From an uncultured Bacteroides sp. (GTDB lineage Bacteria > Bacteroidota > Bacteroidia > Bacteroidales > Bacteroidaceae): 64,000 nt of DNA. The stretch covers positions 36,218 through 100,217 of the forward strand of contig CABUKU010000012.1 in the NCBI GenBank assembly GCA_902492205.1, read 5' to 3'. The position numbers were made by a program, and so were the translations under genes. Positions 44,809 through 52,919 of this stretch are shown piece after piece (position 1 is the stretch's first letter; every line of letters starts with the position of its first letter). The notes below the pieces were generated by a model. That model saw nothing but the letters and a program-made list of their open reading frames with translations. It ran no database searches and was not told the origin of the DNA.

Positions 44809-45910
44809 TAACCGCAATGGGTTTGATTTCCACACCGTCCCTTACTTTCAGTAATGCTTTCGTAACGTAACGCTCTTGGGGAGCAAGCCCTTTCGTCACC
44901 ATGCGCAGAGTATCATCAATCAACTGCCCGGTTTGAATATGCCGGTATCTCACTATATTGGAATCATTGACCACATAAAGATATTTACCCAATTGGTCTG
45001 TTCCGATGGAAGCATCGCGCACGAGTGTTGCATCTTTCTGCTCGCCATAGGGAAGCGTGATGCTCACATAAAGCCCGCTTTTCAATATTCCTTTCGGATT
45101 ATCCAGATTGGCCCTTACGTCCAATGTTCCCGTAGAAAGGTTGACGCTCGGTGAAAGATAATCCAGCTTGCCGGAGTAGGTTTGTGTACCATCTTCGCCC
45201 AAACGGACAGTTACTTCGTGCGGAAGCGATGATTCACCGTCTGTCATCAGCATACTGAGCCACTGGTTATCGGCAACATTGAAGTAAGCATACATGCGGT
45301 CGTCCTTATAAATGGTAGACAAGACGGCAGGTTGCAACGAACCGCTGATGTAACTACCCACATCATACTTGGTACGGTCTATTGTTCCGTCGAACGGAGC
45401 ACGCACATAGCAATATCCCAGATTGGTCTTAGCCGTATTGAGTGCTGCCCGTGCATTATCCACCGCTGCCATACCTTCGGCAACAGACGATTGTGCCTGC
45501 AAAAGCTGTATCTTACTGACTGCATCGCTCTTTATCGCTTCTTTCATCCGGTCATACTGGTTACGGGCATAGTCCAACTGTGCCTCGGCTGTTTGCAATT
45601 CTGCTTCTGCCTGAGACACCGCATTCTTGTAAAGAGTAGGCTCTATCACAAACAACACTTGCCCTTGCCTTACCTTCGTTCCGGGTTGGAAGTTCACCGA
45701 TTGAAGCACTCCGCTCACCCGCGCCATAAGGTTCACTGTCTTATCCGCCGACAAATAACCGGGATAATCTTTCGTCAGGGTTACGGTTCTAACCTCCGGA
45801 TAGGCCACGTCTATCGGCAGCACCGGCATGGCAGCCGATGTTTCTTTCTTCTCCTTGCATGCAGCCAACACCATCGTTGCAGCCGCCAATATAATAAAGT
45901 TTATCTTCAT
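44780..45910 (-). CDS. RND efflux periplasmic adaptor (membrane fusion lipoprotein)
   Basis: This 376-residue lipoprotein (LAAC, Cys18) has the HlyD-type plan. There is a barrel-sandwich segment (ARVSGVLQSVNFQPGTKVRQGQVLFVIEP), then a long alpha hairpin (QAEAELQTAEAQLDYARNQYDRM), a lipoyl half (YVRAPFDGTIDRTKY) and a beta-barrel region. It couples the RND permease to the TolC-like channel. Its C-terminal nine residues come from a simple repeat and probably are non-essential. It is the middle gene of the efflux operon. Confidence 0.94.
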   Translation of the reverse strand: MKINFIILAAATMVLAACKEKKETSAAMPVLPIDVAYPEVRTVTLTKDYPGYLSADKTVNLMARVSGVLQSVNFQPGTKVRQGQVLFVIEPTLYKNAVSQAEAELQTAEAQLDYARNQYDRMKEAIKSDAVSKIQLLQAQSSVAEGMAAVDNARAALNTAKTNLGYCYVRAPFDGTIDRTKYDVGSYISGSLQPAVLSTIYKDDRMYAYFNVADNQWLSMLMTDGESSLPHEVTVRLGEDGTQTYSGKLDYLSPSVNLSTGTLDVRANLDNPKGILKSGLYVSITLPYGEQKDATLVRDASIGTDQLGKYLYVVNDSNIVRYRHIQTGQLIDDTLRMVTKGLAPQERYVTKALLKVRDGVEIKPIAVNHSSLTTNH

Positions 45911-45959
45911 ATTTCTTCTATCTTTATTTAACTGTCAATTCTCAACTCTCAATCCCAAC

Positions 45960-47354
45960 TTATAAACTCCATCCTCCGCCAAGCGCCTGATACATCTGTA
46001 TCAGCCGAAGCAAGGAAGCACCTTTTGCCTCCACCAATGCATTTTCATAAGAGAGCAAGGAGCGTTGTGCATCAAGCACATTCTGGAAAGGAGTCAACCC
46101 CTGTTTATAAAGTTCGAGGGAAAGGTCGAGCGTTTGTTGCCCCTGATTGCGGACTTCGCGAAGCGCCACTATCTGTTTGATAGAGTTTTGGTAAGCACTC
46201 ATTGCATTATCCACTTCCTGAACGGCAGTAAGCACAGTCTGGTTAAACTGGTTGACAGCTTCATTCAACTGCGCACGTGCCAGCTTGGTAGCATTGACCA
46301 ACTTCGTTCCGCTAAACAATGTCCATGTAAATGACGGGGCAATCTCATACGTCAGACTGTTACTCTTGGTAAAGTCTTTCATATCCCGTGAGGCATACCC
46401 CACAGAACCTTTCAGAAAGAATTGCGGAAGCCAATCGGATTTAGATGCCCCGAGCGAAGCTGCCTGCGCATTAACTTGGCGTTCCGCTCCACGAATATCG
46501 GGACGGCGGCGGAGCAGATTGGCAGGAATCCCTACGCTGACCAACTCCATATAGTCAGGCAACTGCCCTACCCGTTCTAATGAGGGACGAAGCTCGGAAG
46601 GGTAAACACCGAGCAACACCGCAAGCGAGTTCATATACTGGATAATCTCCGCTTCAATAGACGGAATAGATGCTTTCGTGTTGTAGTAAACAGACTTTGC
46701 CTGAGACACATCGAGCTTGGAAACAAGCCCCGTATTGTAGCGCACTTCGGTAATCTTCAGCACCGCTGCTTGAGATGCACAGTTCTTGTTCACCACTTCC
46801 AACTCCTGTTGCAGTTCCCTTAAATTAATGTAAGCGGAAGCAACCTGCGCACAAAGTGACACCATCGTGGCATTATACTCCTCCTGAGTTGCCATGAACG
46901 TTTCCTTTTGCGCCTTCACCCGGTTGCGGATGCTGCCGAAGATGTCTATCTCCCAGCTTGCACCGAGTGCAGCATCAAAGTAATGACTGGTAGATTGTGG
47001 CAGGGAACTTGTGTTTCCGCTTGTTTGCTGTTTTGTCCAACCGCCATTCAAGGCTATGGAAGGGAAGTAACTTCCCCGCTGAATGCGTAAATTCGCCCTC
47101 GCCATTTCAATGCGGTCAACAGCCGACAATACGGAATAATTCTGCTTCACCGCCACTGCGATGAGAGAATCGAGAACAGGATCGTCAAAAGCCTTCCACC
47201 ATCGGTCGTCCACCGGCAATGTCTGCTGAAAGACACTGTCAGCTTCCACCCACGAGGCAGGCAGGGGCTTATCCAAATATTTATCTGTCTTTTGCGCCCA
47301 TGCAAAAGAAGAAAGAAACAAAAAGAGCGATACGCTCCATATCCGTAAATCCAT
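45960..47354 (-). CDS. TolC/NodT-family outer-membrane efflux channel
   Basis: This 464-residue protein has a signal peptide (to SSFAWAQ). It shows the duplicated coiled-coil layout of outer-membrane efflux proteins, with the NodT-type phrase PANLLRRRPDIRGAERQVNAQAASLGASKSDWLP and the C-terminal FQNVLDAQRSLLSYENALVEAKG. It forms the exit duct of the tripartite pump. It is first in the operon; 49 bases separate it from the adaptor gene. A 9-bp inverted repeat (47359-47367/47384-47392) lies just upstream and could be a terminator of the preceding gene or an operator; no repressor gene is adjacent. Confidence 0.94.
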   Translation of the reverse strand: MDLRIWSVSLFLFLSSFAWAQKTDKYLDKPLPASWVEADSVFQQTLPVDDRWWKAFDDPVLDSLIAVAVKQNYSVLSAVDRIEMARANLRIQRGSYFPSIALNGGWTKQQTSGNTSSLPQSTSHYFDAALGASWEIDIFGSIRNRVKAQKETFMATQEEYNATMVSLCAQVASAYINLRELQQELEVVNKNCASQAAVLKITEVRYNTGLVSKLDVSQAKSVYYNTKASIPSIEAEIIQYMNSLAVLLGVYPSELRPSLERVGQLPDYMELVSVGIPANLLRRRPDIRGAERQVNAQAASLGASKSDWLPQFFLKGSVGYASRDMKDFTKSNSLTYEIAPSFTWTLFSGTKLVNATKLARAQLNEAVNQFNQTVLTAVQEVDNAMSAYQNSIKQIVALREVRNQGQQTLDLSLELYKQGLTPFQNVLDAQRSLLSYENALVEAKGASLLRLIQMYQALGGGWSL

Positions 47355-47427
47355 AAGTTAAGGTCTTTTATTGAGGAAATAACAAGACCTTACTTATTTT
47401 GTTTATCGATTTAAAAGTTTAAAAGAC

Positions 47428-47712
47428 TTATTCGGCTCCCTTCCAGCGTGTCAACTGGGGAAAGAAACTTTTCATTTCGGCAATGGCTTCCTCTCTGGTA
47501 TATTTCGTACCCGAATCCTTATTGAACTCATCCAGAAACTGAACACAGTGCTCAATCATGTCATCCATCGTGCACTCCTGAGTGAAGTTCCCGTTCTGAT
47601 AACAATATGCACAATACTCTTCATTCCTGCTACCATCGGCATCGGTGCCGAAATGCTCCTCCATCGTCAGCGGCATTCCGCAGCTTTGGCAAAATTTCAA
47701 ATCTTCGTTCAT
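47428..47712 (-). CDS. Small zinc-ribbon protein
   Basis: From ATG 47712 the 94-residue protein has the metal-binding pattern CQSCGMP...CAYCYQNG near its N-terminus. An acidic helical part (MDDMIEHCVQFLDEFNKDSG; TREEAIAEMKSFFPQL) and ending TRWKGAE match the putative zinc-ribbon family often annotated in Bacteroides. Function unknown. The open frame extends to 47793, but a good promoter (47735-47766) lies within it, so the start must be 47721 or 47712. Confidence 0.75.
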   Translation of the reverse strand: MNEDLKFCQSCGMPLTMEEHFGTDADGSRNEEYCAYCYQNGNFTQECTMDDMIEHCVQFLDEFNKDSGTKYTREEAIAEMKSFFPQLTRWKGAE

Positions 47713-47734
47713 TGCATTCATATAGTTGATTTGC

Positions 47735-47766
47735 CAAAGATAACGATTAAGACAAACACATCCAAA
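47735..47766 (-). promoter_or_regulatory. Promoter of the zinc-ribbon gene
   Basis: TTTG-N20-TATCTTTG on the minus strand is a close Bacteroides consensus. Transcription would begin near 47730, 10-20 bases before the ATG. Confidence 0.7.
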
Positions 47767-47803
47767 GGCGGAGATTAGTATTTTCGTCGGCATATGTTAA
47801 ACT

Positions 47804-47885
47804 TTTCACTGCAGAGAAACAAGCATTTCACTGCAGTGGAACGTATGTTTCTCTGCAGTGAAACGCTTGTTCCACTACAGTGGAA
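47804..47885. repeat. Four interleaved CTGCAGTG palindromic units
   Basis: The units are TTTCACTGCAGAGAAAC (47804-47820), TTTCACTGCAGTGGAAC (47826-47842), GTTTCTCTGCAGTGAAA (47847-47863) and GTTCCACTACAGTGGAA (47869-47885). Units 1 and 3 are perfect inverse complements; units 2 and 4 nearly so. They lie between the divergent zinc-ribbon and etfB genes. Confidence 0.75.
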
Positions 47886-48025
47886 TACTTAAATCATAAG
47901 GAAGAAACAGTTAATATCTACCCAATAACATACTAAATACTATACATTAAAAGAGTAATACAAGCATATGTTTGCTCTATTAATGCTCATAAGAGCAACA
48001 ATTGTGCACTTTTTGGTCGGTTTTC

Positions 48026-48055
48026 TTTGCAGAACCAATGGTTTGAGTAATTTTG
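48026..48055 (+). promoter_or_regulatory. Promoter of the etfBA-acyl-CoA dehydrogenase operon
   Basis: TTTG-N18-TAATTTTG matches the Bacteroides promoter. It lies 41 bases before the etfB ATG at 48097 and rules out the upstream in-frame start at 47968. Confidence 0.72.
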
Positions 48056-48096
48056 CAGTCACTATTAAATCGGTACTAATACCAAAATTAAATAAC

Positions 48097-48975
48097 ATGA
48101 GTTTGAAAATTGTTGTATTGGCAAAACAAGTTCCCGACACACGAAACGTTGGGAAAGACGCCATGAAAGCCGACGGAACCATTAACCGTGCGGCACTACC
48201 GGCTATCTTTAATCCGGAAGACCTGAACGCTCTTGAACAGGCACTCAGATTGAAAGACACACATCCCGGCTCTACTGTAACCATTCTTACAATGGGTCCC
48301 GGACGCGCAGCCGATATTATTCGTGAAGGCCTTTTCCGCGGTGCGGACAACGGCTACTTATTAACAGACCGCGCATTTGCCGGAGCCGACACATTGGCAA
48401 CATCTTATGCACTTGCCACCGCAATCAGAAAGATAGGCGAATATGATATTATCATCGGCGGCCGTCAGGCTATCGACGGTGACACGGCACAGGTAGGTCC
48501 GCAAGTTGCCGAAAAGCTTGGTTTAACGCAGATTACTTATGCAGAAGAAATCGAGAAAGTAGACGAAGCGGCAAAACGTATCACGGTGAAACGCCACATC
48601 GACGGTGGTGTGGAAACCGTAGAAGGTCCGCTACCTATCGTTATCACAGTAAACGGAAGCGCAGCTCCCTGCCGTCCGCGCAATGCCAAGTTGATACAAA
48701 AGTACAAACATGCAAAGACTGTTACCGAGAAGCAACAAGGCAACTTGGACTATACAGACCTTTATGACACAAGAGATTATCTGAATCTTGCCGAATGGAG
48801 CGTTAACGATGTCAACGGTGACACGGCACAATGCGGTCTGAGCGGTTCGCCAACCAAAGTAAAAGCCATTCAGAACATTGTGTTCCAAGCAAAGGAAAGC
48901 AAAACACTTTCGAGCTCGGACAGAGATGTAGAAGACTTAATCGTTGAACTATTAGCTAACCATACAATCGGATAA
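48097..48975 (+). CDS. etfB: Electron transfer flavoprotein beta subunit
   Basis: From ATG 48097 the protein has 292 residues, starting MSLKIVVLAKQVPDTRNVG. It shows the EtfB nucleotide-binding fold (LEQALRLKD; VTILTMGPGRAADIIREGLFRGAD; IIGGRQAIDGDTAQVGPQVAEKLG). With EtfA it carries electrons from acyl-CoA dehydrogenases. The etfA gene starts 4 bases after its stop and an acyl-CoA dehydrogenase follows, so the three proteins almost surely work together. Confidence 0.94.
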   Translation: MSLKIVVLAKQVPDTRNVGKDAMKADGTINRAALPAIFNPEDLNALEQALRLKDTHPGSTVTILTMGPGRAADIIREGLFRGADNGYLLTDRAFAGADTLATSYALATAIRKIGEYDIIIGGRQAIDGDTAQVGPQVAEKLGLTQITYAEEIEKVDEAAKRITVKRHIDGGVETVEGPLPIVITVNGSAAPCRPRNAKLIQKYKHAKTVTEKQQGNLDYTDLYDTRDYLNLAEWSVNDVNGDTAQCGLSGSPTKVKAIQNIVFQAKESKTLSSSDRDVEDLIVELLANHTIG

Positions 48976-48979
48976 CACT

Positions 48980-49999
48980 ATGAATAACTTATTTGTATAT
49001 TGCGAAATAGAAGAAGGTATCGTTGCCGACGTTAGCCTTGAACTTCTAACCAAAGGCCGTTCGTTAGCTAATCAGTTGAATTGCCAACTCGAAGCTTTCG
49101 TTGCAGGTTCTGACTTAAAAGACATTGAAAAACAAGTTCTTCCCTACGGTGTAGACAAACTGCACGTATTCGATGCCGAAGGACTTTATCCTTATACTTC
49201 ACTTCCTCATACCTCTATCCTCGTAAACCTTTTCAAAGAAGAGAAACCGCAAATCTGCCTGATGGGTGCAACCGTTATCGGTCGTGACCTCGGTCCCCGT
49301 GTTTCTTCTGCACTGACCAGCGGACTGACTGCCGACTGCACAGCTCTTGAAATAGGCGACCACGAAGAAAAGAAAGAAGGAAAAGTTTATAAAGACTTAT
49401 TATATCAAATCCGTCCTGCTTTCGGTGGTAACATCGTTGCTACCATCGTCAACCCGGAACACCGTCCGCAAATGGCAACCGTTCGCGAAGGTGTGATGAA
49501 GAAACAAATCGTTTCACCGGACTATAAAGGCGAAGTTATCCGTCACGACGTGAAGAAATACGTTGCCGACACTGACTATGTAGTGAAAGTTATCGAACGT
49601 CACGTTGAAAAAGCAAAGAACAACTTGAAAGGCTCTCCTATCATCGTTGCCGGTGGCTATGGCGTAGGCTCAAAAGAGAACTTCCAACTGCTTTATGATT
49701 TGGCAAAGGTATTGAATGCAGAAGTAGGTGCAAGCCGTGCGGCAGTTGATGCAGGCTTTGCCGAACATGACCGCCAGATCGGTCAGACAGGTGTAACGGT
49801 TCGTCCTAAACTTTATATCGCTTGCGGTATCTCCGGACAGATTCAGCACATTGCAGGAATGCAGGAAAGCTCGATGATTATCTCTATCAACAATGATCCT
49901 AATGCACCAATCAATACCATCGCCGACTATGTGGTTAACGGTAGCATCGAAGAAGTTGTGCCGAAGATGATTAAGTATTATAAACAAAACAGTAAGTAA
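48980..49999 (+). CDS. etfA: Electron transfer flavoprotein alpha subunit
   Basis: This 339-residue protein's C-terminal domain carries the FAD-binding signature VGASRAAVDAGFAEHDRQIGQTG and the following YIACGISGQIQHIAGM. The N-terminal half is the EtfA nucleotide-binding-like domain (CLMGATVIGRDLGPRVSSAL). It pairs with EtfB to form the flavoprotein that links acyl-CoA dehydrogenase to the quinone or bifurcating electron pathways. It lies between etfB and the dehydrogenase with only 3-4 base gaps. Confidence 0.95.
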   Translation: MNNLFVYCEIEEGIVADVSLELLTKGRSLANQLNCQLEAFVAGSDLKDIEKQVLPYGVDKLHVFDAEGLYPYTSLPHTSILVNLFKEEKPQICLMGATVIGRDLGPRVSSALTSGLTADCTALEIGDHEEKKEGKVYKDLLYQIRPAFGGNIVATIVNPEHRPQMATVREGVMKKQIVSPDYKGEVIRHDVKKYVADTDYVVKVIERHVEKAKNNLKGSPIIVAGGYGVGSKENFQLLYDLAKVLNAEVGASRAAVDAGFAEHDRQIGQTGVTVRPKLYIACGISGQIQHIAGMQESSMIISINNDPNAPINTIADYVVNGSIEEVVPKMIKYYKQNSK

Positions 50000-50002
50000 G
50001 AT

Positions 50003-51706
50003 ATGTCAAACTTTTATACAGATACTCCGGAACTCAAGCATCACTTGAACCATCCGTTGATGAAGAGAATAGTTGAACTCAAAGAGCGCAACTATGCTGA
50101 CAAAGACAATTATGATTATGCTCCGATTGATTTCGAAGATGCAATGGACAGCTACGACAAAGTGCTGGAAATTGTCGGCGAAATCTGTGGCGATATTGTT
50201 GCCCCCAATGCAGAAGGAGTTGACCACGAAGGCGCAAGCTGCTCTGACGGTCACGCACACTATGCTTCGGGAACAGTGCAAAACCTCGAAGCTGTTACCA
50301 AAGCAGGCTTAATGGGTGTTGCAATGCCTCGCCGTTTCGGTGGTTTGAATTTCCCTATCACTCCGTATATCATGGCAGCCGACATGGTGAGCCGCAGCGA
50401 TGCAGGTTTTGAAAACCTTTGGGGATTACAGGACTGTGCCGAAACAATCTACGAATTTGCCAACGAAGATCAGAAGAAAAGATACATTACCCGCGTATGC
50501 CAAGGTGAAACCATGTCAATGGACCTGACCGAGCCAGATGCAGGTTCCGACCTTCAGGCAGTGATGCTGAAAGCTACCTATGATGAAAAAGAAGAATGCT
50601 GGAGACTGAACGGTGTGAAGCGTTTCATCACTAACGGTGATGCGGATATTCACCTCGTACTTGCACGCTCTGAAGAGGGTACACATGACGGCCGTGGTCT
50701 TTCCATGTTTATCTATGATAAGCGTAATGGTGGTGTAACTGTTCGCCGCATCGAAAATAAGATGGGTATCAAAGGTTCTCCTACTTGCGAACTTGTATTC
50801 AAGAATGCCAAAGCAGAACTTTGCGGCGACCGCAAACTCGGTCTGATTAAATACGTAATGGCTTTGATGAATGGTGCTCGTTTGGGTATCGCTGCTCAGT
50901 CGGTAGGTATCTCGCAAGCTGCATACAACGAGGCTTTAGCTTATGCAAAAGACCGTAAGCAGTTTGGTAAAGCCATCATCGAGTTCCCTGCCGTTTATGA
51001 AATTCTTTCTGTAATGAAAGCCAAGCTGGATGCTTCACGTGCCTTGCTTTATGAGACAGCTCGTTTCGTTGACATTTATAAAGCATTGGATGACATTGCC
51101 AAAGAACGCAAACTAACTCCTGAAGAACGTACGGAACAAAAGACATTTGCCAAACTTGCCGATGCGTTCACTCCGCTTGCAAAAGGTATAGGCAGTGAAT
51201 TTGGTAATCAGAATGCTTATGACTGTATCCAGATTCACGGTGGTTCTGGTTTCATGAAAGATTATGCTTGCGAACGCATCTATCGTGATGCCCGTATCAC
51301 TTCTATTTATGAAGGAACAACTCAACTTCAGGTTGTGGCTGCTATCCGTTATGTAACAACAGGTGCTTATCTTGCACGCATCAAAGAATACGAAGCAATG
51401 CCGGTTGCTCCCGAGTTCGAGGGCTTGAAAAACCGTTTGAAAGATATGGCAGACAAGTTCGGTATGGTGGTTAACCAAATAGTTGAAACCAAAGACCAGG
51501 AGTTACTAGACTTCACTGCCCGCCGTTTGGTAGAAATGGCTGCATATACTATCATGGGGCACTTGGTAGTTCAAGATGCTTCCAAGAATGATATTTTTGC
51601 AGAATCGGCACAGGTATTCGTGAGATATGCGGAAGCCGAAATTGAAAAGCATATCAACTTTATCCGCAAGTTCGATAAAGAGGATTTGGCTTATTATAGA
51701 AAGTAA
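50003..51706 (+). CDS. Acyl-CoA dehydrogenase family protein
   Basis: This 567-residue flavoenzyme is longer than the usual ~380 residues because it has an N-terminal lead and a C-terminal helical extension (from about AYLARIKEYEAMPVAPEF). Family features: MSMDLTEPDAGSDLQA (FAD/substrate loop), ADIHLVLARS, MGIKGSPTCELVF, QFGKAIIEFPAVYEIL, IQIHGGSGFMKDYACERIYRDARI and the catalytic-glutamate region SIYEGTTQLQ. It oxidises an acyl-CoA to enoyl-CoA and passes electrons to EtfAB encoded immediately upstream. Substrate chain length is not evident. Confidence 0.93.
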   Translation: MSNFYTDTPELKHHLNHPLMKRIVELKERNYADKDNYDYAPIDFEDAMDSYDKVLEIVGEICGDIVAPNAEGVDHEGASCSDGHAHYASGTVQNLEAVTKAGLMGVAMPRRFGGLNFPITPYIMAADMVSRSDAGFENLWGLQDCAETIYEFANEDQKKRYITRVCQGETMSMDLTEPDAGSDLQAVMLKATYDEKEECWRLNGVKRFITNGDADIHLVLARSEEGTHDGRGLSMFIYDKRNGGVTVRRIENKMGIKGSPTCELVFKNAKAELCGDRKLGLIKYVMALMNGARLGIAAQSVGISQAAYNEALAYAKDRKQFGKAIIEFPAVYEILSVMKAKLDASRALLYETARFVDIYKALDDIAKERKLTPEERTEQKTFAKLADAFTPLAKGIGSEFGNQNAYDCIQIHGGSGFMKDYACERIYRDARITSIYEGTTQLQVVAAIRYVTTGAYLARIKEYEAMPVAPEFEGLKNRLKDMADKFGMVVNQIVETKDQELLDFTARRLVEMAAYTIMGHLVVQDASKNDIFAESAQVFVRYAEAEIEKHINFIRKFDKEDLAYYRK

Positions 51707-51730
51707 GAAGCTAATTCTTTTAGAAATAAG

Positions 51731-51763
51731 AAAGGCGTTCACCTGTTGAAGATGAACGCCTTT
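51731..51763 (+). terminator. Terminator of the etf operon
   Basis: A perfect 11-bp stem, AAAGGCGTTCA (51731-51741) with TGAACGCCTTT (51753-51763), is followed by TTTT. It can also serve the convergent lipoprotein gene. Confidence 0.82.
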
Positions 51764-51786
51764 TTAGTTATAATTCTTATATAATC

Positions 51787-52617
51787 TTATTTATAAGTCA
51801 ATGTCTTTGAAGAAGATATAGGAGAACTTCCTTTATAAGAATAACTTTCTGATATTTTGGTTGGATAGTTATCTGTACTTAGCTCATAAGTATAAGAATA
51901 AACATATCCATCGCCATCGTCAGTAGACTTTAATAAATTCTTGGTTGATTTACCAAGTAATCCTGCATAATAAGCATATTCCAATTCATCAACATCTGTT
52001 CCTACTTCTTCAAAAAATGAAAGGCCGGCTGTATTAAGTTCCGTATCATAAGTTGAAGTATTGGTATTTGTTTTAACCGGATAGTTATCTTCTTGGTACT
52101 CATTGACAACATTTGTAATATTACCATCTTTCCAAGTCAGTTTATAATTATCATAACCATAATCCCCTGTTACCGCAATTTCAGTTAAGCGATCACCATC
52201 ATATTTAAAAGCAAAAGAGGCATTATCTTCTGAACCATCGTTATCAATAAGCTTCACAGTTCCGGAAGTTGCAAAGCCGTTTGTACCTATATTTAAAGTA
52301 TAAATATCTTTTTCTTCCTCAGTAGTCCCGTTATTAGAATGTCTATAAACCGAAGTCATCACAACAGTATTACCGGTATAGACAAAAGTAATTGTTTGAT
52401 CATTCCCTTCTTTTACACTAACTAACTTACTGCCATCATAAGTAAAAGTTGCAGTTTCATAACTATCACTTATAGAAGCTAACTTTTTAGTTCCTTCGGG
52501 AAACACATTACCTGTTCCTGCATTTTCACCATTGTTTTCCTCATCATCTCCACATGAAGTAAAGCTAACACATAGAGCCATAGCAAGCAAACTTGCCAAA
52601 AATTTAATCTTTTTCAT
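51787..52617 (-). CDS. Lipoprotein of unknown function
   Basis: From ATG 52617 the protein has 276 residues with a clear signal and lipobox FTSC (Cys22), then an acidic linker GDDEENNGENAGTG. The rest consists of repeated beta hairpins (ETATFTYDGSKLVSV; ASFAFKYDGDRLTEI; YKLTWKDGNITNV), like the YD-type beta lipoproteins (DUF4595-like) of Bacteroides. The open frame extends by a GTG to 52746, but that part is structured leader RNA, not signal peptide. It has its own promoter about 270 bases upstream. Confidence 0.75.
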   Translation of the reverse strand: MKKIKFLASLLAMALCVSFTSCGDDEENNGENAGTGNVFPEGTKKLASISDSYETATFTYDGSKLVSVKEGNDQTITFVYTGNTVVMTSVYRHSNNGTTEEEKDIYTLNIGTNGFATSGTVKLIDNDGSEDNASFAFKYDGDRLTEIAVTGDYGYDNYKLTWKDGNITNVVNEYQEDNYPVKTNTNTSTYDTELNTAGLSFFEEVGTDVDELEYAYYAGLLGKSTKNLLKSTDDGDGYVYSYTYELSTDNYPTKISESYSYKGSSPISSSKTLTYK

Positions 52618-52885
52618 TTTACATAAAGTTTTGTCGGACTGTTCTCTCCGTCTGATATTATCAAATTTAAAAGCGTGAGAACTGTTAAGTCTATCTTCAT
52701 TCAAGGCTCTGGTAAGCCCATATCCTAAATAGACAACAATCCTCACGCCTACATTATAAACATAGACGTGAAGCGCTTGTTGCTATTATCCCAGGATATT
52801 TGAATTTACCAGATTCTGAATGAGGGATAATATCTTAAACGCTTTTCGTTAGTAACCTAACCTTTTTACTCTCATAAGAGAATAC
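52618..52885 (-). promoter_or_regulatory. Long structured 5' leader with mutually exclusive hairpins
   Basis: The leader runs from the promoter start (about 52884) to ATG 52617. Hairpins on the minus-strand RNA: P1 at 52824-52832/52784-52792 (TATTATCCC/GGGATAATA), P2 at 52763-52770/52744-52751 (CACGTCTA/TAGGCGTG) and P3 at 52742-52748/52673-52679 (GCGTGAG/CTCACGC) with further inner pairing. P2 and P3 compete for GCGTG at 52744-52748. No known riboswitch was recognised. Confidence 0.5.
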
Positions 52886-52889
52886 TTCG

Positions 52890-52919
52890 CAAAGTTACAA
52901 AAAGTTATAATCTTTCAAA
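52890..52919 (-). promoter_or_regulatory. Promoter of the lipoprotein leader
   Basis: TTTG-N18-TAACTTTG on the minus strand is a close consensus. The -33 box lies within the last codons of the threonine aldolase gene. Confidence 0.7.

Noticed and set aside
47359..47392. 9-bp inverted repeat before the TolC-like gene as a repressor operator
   Set aside because: No repressor gene is near and the position also fits the end of the zinc-ribbon transcript; role undecided.
47968..48096. Long N-terminal extension of etfB starting at 47968
   Set aside because: A near-consensus promoter at 48026-48055 lies inside it, and EtfB proteins start at MSLKIVVLAKQ.
48537..51742. Several 60-130 residue open frames on the minus strand across the etf operon and acyl-CoA dehydrogenase
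   Set aside because: They mirror the codon structure of the plus-strand genes, lack promoters, and have no domain patterns; they are antisense shadows.
52617..52746. Upstream extension of the lipoprotein ORF to a GTG at 52746
   Set aside because: The lipoprotein signal begins at ATG 52617; the upstream part coincides with a strong RNA hairpin and would place 43 odd residues before the signal peptide.
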